From the NCBI RefSeq assembly GCF_042680725.1, contig NZ_JBHUEK010000025.1:620001-684000 (forward strand): a stretch of 64,000 nt of DNA. The letters run 5' to 3'. This DNA is from Ferdinandcohnia salidurans. Its GTDB lineage: Bacteria; Bacillota; Bacilli; Bacillales; Bacillaceae_L. The notes beneath the pieces were generated by a model. It was not told the origin of the DNA. It did no database searches and saw only the letters and a list, made by a program, of their open reading frames with translations. Positions 59,201 to 64,000 of this stretch are shown here, in pieces (the stretch's first letter is position 1; each line of letters opens with the position of its first letter). Both the position numbers and the translations under genes were made by a program.

Positions 59201-59701
59201 ATGTTAAAAAACGGCATCAGGCTTTTTATTGTTTTATGTTCGGTAGTAGCTGCAGTGCTACTTCCAAAGAAATCGTATATAAAATACTTGCCTGTATCCT
59301 TATTCTCTTCTAGCATTCTAATGTTTGAGATCTTCTATTTTACTGTACATAAGCTATGGAAAGTAAAAGGAAGCGTCGGTGCAATGGTTTGTGACACATG
59401 TATATTAATTTTAGGTCCATATCTTTTTGCGAATTATTGGGTGTTCACAATCTCAAAAGGGAAGTTTCTCCCCTATACTATTATCAATCTTGTCGCAGAT
59501 TTGATATATGCATATCCAATTATTTCTTTGCTTAGACAGTTAAAATTTTTCAAATTAAAAATTAGTTCAGCTAAGTTCTTTACCTTAATTTTTTCTAATG
59601 CTCTAATGAACTATATCTTCCACAAATTTTATGAAAAATGCATTGCCCCAAAGCAATCGCCAAATCAACAGGAATTAAGCGAAGCTGACTTCATTAAGTA
59701 A
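59201..59701 (+). CDS. Uncharacterised membrane protein
   Basis: I do not recognise this 166-residue protein. It has four or five hydrophobic segments (about residues 6-22, 30-46, 65-84, 92-112, 125-140), basic loops (LPKKSYIKYL; FFKLKISSAKFF) and a hydrophilic C-tail (PKQSPNQQELSEADFIK). Such proteins are common, unnamed and often sporulation-associated in bacilli; no function is claimed. ATG 59201 follows AAAGGA at 9 bases; an upstream TTG is less likely. A very strong terminator follows. Confidence 0.72.
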   Translation: MLKNGIRLFIVLCSVVAAVLLPKKSYIKYLPVSLFSSSILMFEIFYFTVHKLWKVKGSVGAMVCDTCILILGPYLFANYWVFTISKGKFLPYTIINLVADLIYAYPIISLLRQLKFFKLKISSAKFFTLIFSNALMNYIFHKFYEKCIAPKQSPNQQELSEADFIK

Positions 59702-59710
59702 TCCAACGCA

Positions 59711-59756
59711 AAAAAGGGACCATTTAATTCCGCTGAATTAAATGGTCCCTTTTTAA
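59711..59756 (+). terminator. Terminator with a perfect 20-bp stem
   Basis: AAAAAGGGACCATTTAATTC pairs perfectly with its complement at 59735-59754 (loop CGCT), ending in T's. It can act in both directions. Confidence 0.9.
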
Positions 59757-59958
59757 TAATACTTTTTAAAATAAAGCAATTTAACGTGTTACTTCGCTAC
59801 AGTATCGGCCCCACCTTCGCCAAATACCATGATGACCACACATGTCATCCACCTGACTTCATTATAATTGATAGCGCTTTCATTTTCAATTAAAACCTTT
59901 CCCTAAGATTCGACAATTTAAAAATGTAGGGAATCGTTACAATCATCATTCACCTAGT

Positions 59959-60624
59959 TCAACCCGTTTTTAGCCTCGTGTGCTTGTGGGCTTGTCTATC
60001 TTTGAACCACTGAAAAGTCCATATTGAAAATCCAAGCCATGTAGCACTTGCAAAATATCCACCTATGATATCGGTTGGATAATGCACTCCTAAATAAATT
60101 CTGCTGATCCCAATTCCTACTATCATAATTCCACTAAATAAGAGTAGTACTGTTCTCCCCCACACTACTGGAACATGTCGCCATAATAAGAATGTGAAGA
60201 TACCGTAAAATGTGAAAGCAGTCATCGCATGACCACTCGGAAAGCTATAACCCGAAATTGCAACTAATCTGTGGAATTCTGGTCTTGCCCTTTCAAATAG
60301 GCCTTTTAGTAACATGTTCAAGATTGGCGAACCGACCATCACTCCAATAAACAAGACTAACTCATTACGATGCTTCAGTACTTTATAGAGGAAATACAAA
60401 ATAATAAGGGATAAAACAATGACGACTGGTGCAGATCCGGTAAACGAAAGGAACTTCATCATCAAGGTAAGTCCCGCTGATTCCATCCCCTGAACCAAAT
60501 CTATCACATGACTATCAAAATAAATCACATCATGGACATGAACAAAATAGGCCAGAATCCCAAACACAATAATGGATGAAAGACAAAAAACAACAGCAAC
60601 TAATAACGGTTTTCTTATGTTCAT
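59959..60624 (-). CDS. PAP2-family membrane phosphatase
   Basis: This protein of about 221 residues has six hydrophobic helices and the three PAP2 signature motifs: KGLFERARP, SGYSFPSGHAM and SRIYLGVHYPTDIIGG, with both catalytic histidines present. Relatives dephosphorylate undecaprenyl diphosphate or phosphatidylglycerophosphate at the outer membrane face. ATG 60624 (MNIRKPLL) or the in-frame GTG three codons upstream are both possible starts. It is a single gene. Confidence 0.87.
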   Translation of the reverse strand: MNIRKPLLVAVVFCLSSIIVFGILAYFVHVHDVIYFDSHVIDLVQGMESAGLTLMMKFLSFTGSAPVVIVLSLIILYFLYKVLKHRNELVLFIGVMVGSPILNMLLKGLFERARPEFHRLVAISGYSFPSGHAMTAFTFYGIFTFLLWRHVPVVWGRTVLLLFSGIMIVGIGISRIYLGVHYPTDIIGGYFASATWLGFSIWTFQWFKDRQAHKHTRLKTG

Positions 60625-60763
60625 TAGCTCCACACTCTTTCTTCTTTGATCGCTTTTAGTATTTTTTCACCTAAAAAAATGTATGCGAAATGGGTATTCC
60701 TCACTAATACGTAGGGTGTGCTAAAATAGAAGAACCTATTATTGTAAAAAGGTTGTGTGTTGA

Positions 60764-61465
60764 GTGAGACGAATGCTTGCGATAAGTGATATTCATGGTG
60801 ATTTAGATAAATTTGAACGGCTTTTGGAACTAGTAAACTATAATGATCAGGAAGACCAACTTTTGTTGTTGGGAGACTATGTTGATCGTGGACCACACTC
60901 AAGGGCTGTTTTAGATAGAGTAATTGAATTACGGGAAAAAGGAGCAATTGCGTTGATTGGCAACCATGAAAAGATGATGATGGAAGCCTTCCGCGCTGAT
61001 TCAATGAGCGTCAAACGATGGTTTTACAATGGCGGGATTAAAACCTTACAAAACTATGGCTATTTCATTGAAAAGGATGATGCAAAATATTGGTACACGA
61101 CGGAGGAAATGCCTAATCTTCTTCAAATGAACAAAGAAATCCGTCCACACATAGAAGCTCTAAAGGATTTTCCTTACTACTATGAAACAGATACTCATAT
61201 TTTTGTTCATGCAGGGGTTCATCCTGAAACACCATTAGAATCAACTGACCCCCATTTATTAGTCTGGATTCGCGAAGAATTTCACAATGGCTACACGGGT
61301 CACAAGACCGTTGTTTTTGGTCATACACCAACCAAATATCTACATAAAAGTAACGAAGTTTATTTCGGAAAAAATAACATTGTCGGTATTGATGGTGGCT
61401 GTGCATACGGAGGAAGACTTTATTGCCTTGATGCTACCAATTCGCAGATTTATTATGTGGACTAG
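60764..61465 (+). CDS. PPP-family serine/threonine phosphatase-like metallophosphoesterase
   Basis: This 233-residue metallophosphoesterase has all PPP motifs: SDIHGD (Asp9, His11), LGDYVDRGP, IGNHE, FVHAG and FGHTP. It resembles bacterial PrpE/PrpA-like enzymes, which act as protein phosphatases or as symmetrical dinucleoside-tetraphosphatases; sequence alone does not decide. The GTG start has an AAAGGTT ribosome-binding site about 10 bases before it. A hairpin of the GGGACGGTTC repeat type follows and may serve as terminator. Confidence 0.85.
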   Translation: MRRMLAISDIHGDLDKFERLLELVNYNDQEDQLLLLGDYVDRGPHSRAVLDRVIELREKGAIALIGNHEKMMMEAFRADSMSVKRWFYNGGIKTLQNYGYFIEKDDAKYWYTTEEMPNLLQMNKEIRPHIEALKDFPYYYETDTHIFVHAGVHPETPLESTDPHLLVWIREEFHNGYTGHKTVVFGHTPTKYLHKSNEVYFGKNNIVGIDGGCAYGGRLYCLDATNSQIYYVD

Positions 61466-61472
61466 GTAGAGT

Positions 61473-61499
61473 AGGGACGGTTCTTTTGGAACCATCCCT
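61473..61499. repeat. GGGACGGTTC-type hairpin repeat
   Basis: AGGGACGGTTC pairs with GAACCATCCCT (one mismatch, 5-base loop). It lies between convergent genes, where it may act as a terminator. It shares the GGGACGGTTCT core with the larger hairpin at 63808-63848. Confidence 0.65.
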
Positions 61500-61504
61500 T
61501 ATCA

Positions 61505-62392
61505 TCACCCGTCATTTTTAATAATTTCAACAAACTTTGTTGATGCTGGTGATAATGGAACATTTTTAACGTAACAGATTCCAATGCTCCGTTTTGGGAT
61601 CTGTTCTGTAAGCTTTACCTCTTGTAAGATGCCACTTTTTAAATATTCTTGCGAAAATTCTCTCGTGACACAAGCAATCCCTAGATTTATTTTAGCAAAC
61701 TCCAATAATAAATCATGGGAACCCAGTTCAAACTCGGGTGATATCCTTAATCCCTTTGACAATAAATATTCCTCGACATATTTTCGCGAAATGGATTTTG
61801 GTTCTAAAAAAATTAATGGATATTCTACTAAATCGGATACCTTTACGGTCTTATGTAAAAGCTCTTTATAATCTTTCCCGCACACAAAAATATCATGAAT
61901 ATCCATGCATGGTATTTGCGCAAGGGTAGGATCATTAACCGGGAAGTTACAAATGGCGAGGTCAACCTCTCCTAACTTCAATAAAGAAATAAGCTCCTGG
62001 GTTGTCCCATTTTCAATCTTAAATTTTATATTGGGATACTCCGTATGGAAGATTTCTAAATATGCGAGCAAAAAGTATTTCGATATCGTGTCACCGACAC
62101 CTATTCTTAGTTCCCCTTTTGTTAAATTCTTAAATTCCAAAATCATTTCCTCACCAACATTGATGAGATTCATTGCCGAATGAACATATTCATATAAAAG
62201 GTTTCCCTCGTCAGTCAAAGTAACCCCTTTAGGTGTACGGTTAAACAGTCTTATATCCAATTCCTTTTCTAGCTGCATCATCGCTTGACTAACTGCAGGC
62301 TGTGTCATAAATAGGTCCTTGGCAGCCTTGGAGAAGCTTCCATTCTTAGCAACTACACTAAAAACCTTATATAAATCTAATTTACCTACCAT
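61505..62392 (-). CDS. LysR-family transcriptional regulator
   Basis: This 295-residue LysR protein starts MVGKLDLYKVFSVVAKNGSF with the winged helix LFMTQPAVSQAMMQLEKEL; the effector domain contains GTTQELISLLKLGEVDLAIC. It resembles CysL/YwfK-type regulators only in general. ATG 62392 follows AAGGAG at 7 bases. It is divergent from the F420-0:glutamate ligase homologue, its most likely target. A TATCA/TGATA inverted repeat (62438-62449) lies between them. Confidence 0.85.
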   Translation of the reverse strand: MVGKLDLYKVFSVVAKNGSFSKAAKDLFMTQPAVSQAMMQLEKELDIRLFNRTPKGVTLTDEGNLLYEYVHSAMNLINVGEEMILEFKNLTKGELRIGVGDTISKYFLLAYLEIFHTEYPNIKFKIENGTTQELISLLKLGEVDLAICNFPVNDPTLAQIPCMDIHDIFVCGKDYKELLHKTVKVSDLVEYPLIFLEPKSISRKYVEEYLLSKGLRISPEFELGSHDLLLEFAKINLGIACVTREFSQEYLKSGILQEVKLTEQIPKRSIGICYVKNVPLSPASTKFVEIIKNDG

Positions 62393-62510
62393 ATTAATAC
62401 TCCTTATACCCATTATTAGATATATTAATTTTACTTATATCACATGATAGATGTATAGTACTAGTAGATAATATTTACATAAAACTTATCAGCATGTAGG
62501 AGTGATTGTT

Positions 62511-63701
62511 TTGGAAAGAGTAGTTGGAACAGTTGTAAGGGGTTTACGTGGCCCAATTATCAATACAGGTGACAGCATCGAGCAAATCGTTGTTGATACT
62601 GTATTAACCGCTTCTGAGGTGGAAGGCTTTACGATTCAAGATAAAGATATCATAACGATTACAGAATCTATTGTTGCTCGTGCTCAAGGTAACTATGTGA
62701 CAATCGACCATATTGCCAAGGATGTACAATCAAAATTTGGTGATGACACAATCGGTGTTATTTTTCCAATCCTAAGCCGTAACCGTTTTGCAATCAATCT
62801 TCGTGGGATTGCAAAAGGCGCGAAGAAAATCGTTCTTATGTTAAGTTATCCATCTGATGAAGTAGGTAATCACCTTGTAGATCTTGATTTACTTGATGAA
62901 AAAGGCGTAAATCCTTGGACGGATGTGTTAACAGAGCAACAGTTCCGTGAACTATTTGGACATAATAAACATACTTTTACAGGTGTTGATTACATTGATT
63001 ACTATAAATCGTTGGTCGAAGAATACGGCGTTGAATGTGAAGTCATCTTCTCAAATAACCCAAGAACAATTCTAGACTATACAAAGAGCGTGCTAACTTG
63101 TGACATTCACACAAGATTCCGTACTAAGAAAATTTTAAAGGCAAACGGCGGAGAAAAAATTTATAGCCTTGATAATATTCTTTCAGAATCAATCGATGGC
63201 AGTGGCTATAATGAAAACTATGGTTTACTTGGTTCTAACAAAGCAACAGAGGAAAGCGTGAAGCTCTTCCCTCGTAATTGCCAACCAGTTGTAGATCAGA
63301 TCCAGGAAGTCCTCAAAGAGAAAACTGGTAAAATGGTCGAGGTTATGATTTACGGAGACGGTGCATTTAAAGACCCTGTCGGACAAATTTGGGAGCTTGC
63401 TGACCCAGTTGTTTCACCTGCCTACACAGCAGGCCTTGAAGGTACACCAAATGAGGTTAAATTAAAATACCTTGCTGATAATAACTTTGCAGACTTAAAA
63501 GGTGAAGAACTTAAAAAGGCAATCTCTGAGTTTATTAAAAATAAAGAAGGCGACCTTGTCGGACAAATGGAAGCACAAGGTACAACACCTAGAAGACTAA
63601 CGGACCTGATTGGCTCTCTATCTGATTTAACTTCAGGAAGCGGAGACAAAGGTACCCCGTTCATCTATATCCAAGGTTACTTTGATAACTATACGAAATA
63701 A
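62511..63701 (+). CDS. Coenzyme F420-0:L-glutamate ligase (CofE/FbiB) homologue
   Basis: This 396-residue protein matches the F420-ligase family (PF01996) in its N-terminal two-thirds: a PIINTGDSIEQIV-like start, DKDIITITESIVARAQG, the IFPILSRNRFAINLRGIAKG block and a later GDGAFKDPVGQIWELADP. CofE adds glutamate to F420-0. Bacilli are not known to make F420, so the true substrate is probably different. It is longer than archaeal CofE (about 250 residues). TTG 62511 is chosen because AGGAG lies 8 bases before it; GTG 62502 overlaps that site. LysR partner upstream. Confidence 0.82.
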   Translation: MERVVGTVVRGLRGPIINTGDSIEQIVVDTVLTASEVEGFTIQDKDIITITESIVARAQGNYVTIDHIAKDVQSKFGDDTIGVIFPILSRNRFAINLRGIAKGAKKIVLMLSYPSDEVGNHLVDLDLLDEKGVNPWTDVLTEQQFRELFGHNKHTFTGVDYIDYYKSLVEEYGVECEVIFSNNPRTILDYTKSVLTCDIHTRFRTKKILKANGGEKIYSLDNILSESIDGSGYNENYGLLGSNKATEESVKLFPRNCQPVVDQIQEVLKEKTGKMVEVMIYGDGAFKDPVGQIWELADPVVSPAYTAGLEGTPNEVKLKYLADNNFADLKGEELKKAISEFIKNKEGDLVGQMEAQGTTPRRLTDLIGSLSDLTSGSGDKGTPFIYIQGYFDNYTK

Positions 63702-63709
63702 GGAATACC

Positions 63710-63741
63710 AAATCCCCTATAATCACACAGGGGATTTTTTT
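63710..63741 (+). terminator. Terminator of the F420-ligase homologue
   Basis: AAATCCCC pairs with GGGGATTT, followed by TTTT. Confidence 0.85.
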
Positions 63742-63807
63742 CTACGTAGACATGTTTCCTTTTTGCAATTTGTGGTATTCTCTTACTAAACAACAATAAG
63801 TACCATG

Positions 63808-63848
63808 GGGACGGTTCTCCTGGTTCGCAAACCCAAGAGAACCGTCCC
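63808..63848. repeat. GGGACGGTTCTC hairpin repeat
   Basis: GGGACGGTTCTC and GAGAACCGTCCC form a perfect 12-bp stem with a further partial pairing (TGGTT/AACCCA) in the loop. The following bases repeat TGTGGTTCA twice. It is intergenic and related to 61473-61499. Confidence 0.75.
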
Positions 63849-63888
63849 TGTGGTTCACTGTGGTTCATGGTTTATGATACAAGGAAGG

Positions 63889-64000
63889 ATGATATTTTTG
63901 TTTGATTTTCTCGATATTAATTGGGAGGCTCTACTCCTGAATACCGGAATCATCATTTTAAAATTAATCGGTATCTTTATTGCATTTTTCATTGTAAAAA
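63889..64000 (+). CDS. Start of a membrane protein, possibly a small mechanosensitive channel (cut by window end)
   Basis: From ATG 63889 (or TTG 63898) the open frame reads FDFLDINWEALLLNTGIIIL and continues KLIGIFIAFFIVK to the window edge, giving an amphipathic start and one hydrophobic helix. AAGGAAGG precedes it. The pattern fits an MscS-type channel N-terminus, but 37 residues are too few to be sure. Confidence 0.45.
   Translation, partial: MIFLFDFLDINWEALLLNTGIIILKLIGIFIAFFIVK

Noticed and set aside
60624..61004. 126-codon open frame on the minus strand
   Set aside because: It is antisense to the PPP-family phosphatase, whose motifs are intact.

Overview
The window is chromosomal DNA from a low-GC Gram-positive spore-former of the Bacillaceae (Bacillus sensu lato). 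Pointers are protein resemblance to Bacillus families (GltC, YkkC/YkkD, OdhA/OdhB, LicT, AcsA, YkgB, FtsZ), Shine-Dalgarno sequences of the AAGGAGG type, frequent TTG/GTG starts, a guanidine-I riboswitch, an S-box (SAM-I) riboswitch, a LicT-type RNA antiterminator and a CodY-like box. I cannot name the species. No rRNA, tRNA, CRISPR array, prophage or insertion-sequence transposase was seen.

Layout. 1-2976 (minus): urease operon ureABCEF, entered inside ureF. 3537-4910: M20 dipeptidase. 5105-10186 (minus): sucrose regulon scrR-scrA-scrB-scrK with three palindromic operators before scrA. 10318-12510: two acetyltransferases and tryptophan 2,3-dioxygenase. 12705-13897: split ThrE-type exporter. 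14245-15909: glutaminyl-tRNA synthetase, uncommon in this lineage. 15944-21810: SpoIID-domain protein, ABC exporter, PhoD-like phosphatase. 21848-25392 (minus): fructose operon fruR-fruK-fruA. 25552-26359: guanidine riboswitch and SMR exporter pair. 26434-28975: GltC-like LysR divergent from NADP-type glutamate dehydrogenase. 29079-33166 (minus): odhAB of the TCA cycle. 33634-34335: Crp/Fnr regulator. 34443-35780: coiled-coil M23 murein hydrolase.

36112-42377 (minus) is the most unusual metabolic block: an ATP-grasp ligase, a divergent MurE-like ligase, a glutamine-dependent asparagine synthetase, a membrane-anchored C39-type peptidase and an aspartate racemase in one tight operon. Its content recalls the D-aspartate ligase, aspartate racemase and AsnH functions that make D-Asp/D-Asn peptide branches in lactic acid bacteria, but the extra MurE paralogue lacks the normal diaminopimelate motif. 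42685-43440 is a TANGO2/NRDE protein. A 14-unit tandem array with an exact 52-bp period follows (43614-44333). 44442-49006 (minus) is an S-box-controlled sulfonate-type ABC importer co-transcribed with an AcsA-like acyl-CoA ligase.

49357-53438 holds a DoxX protein with two TGTGA-N6-TCACA-type boxes, a tiny acidic lipoprotein, an aldo/keto reductase, a second FtsZ that ends right after the GTPase core with no C-terminal linker or tail peptide, and a LysM amidase. 53487-57380 has a GntR regulator and a RAT-controlled operon (HAD phosphatase, LicT-like antiterminator, 6-phosphogluconolactonase) with no PTS permease. 57443-64000 contains brnQ with a CodY-like box, a membrane protein, a PAP2 phosphatase, a PPP-family phosphatase, and a LysR divergent from an F420-0:glutamate ligase homologue, then the start of a membrane protein.

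Several small dispersed repeats lie between genes: a MITE-like element with 9-bp terminal inverted repeats (27485-27546, 52136-52276), GGGACGGTTC hairpins (61473-61499, 63808-63848), a compound structured element (13921-14053) and CGCAATTA-type repeats (4969-5080). Start codons were moved from the longest open frame whenever a Shine-Dalgarno and the family's N-terminus favoured an internal start.
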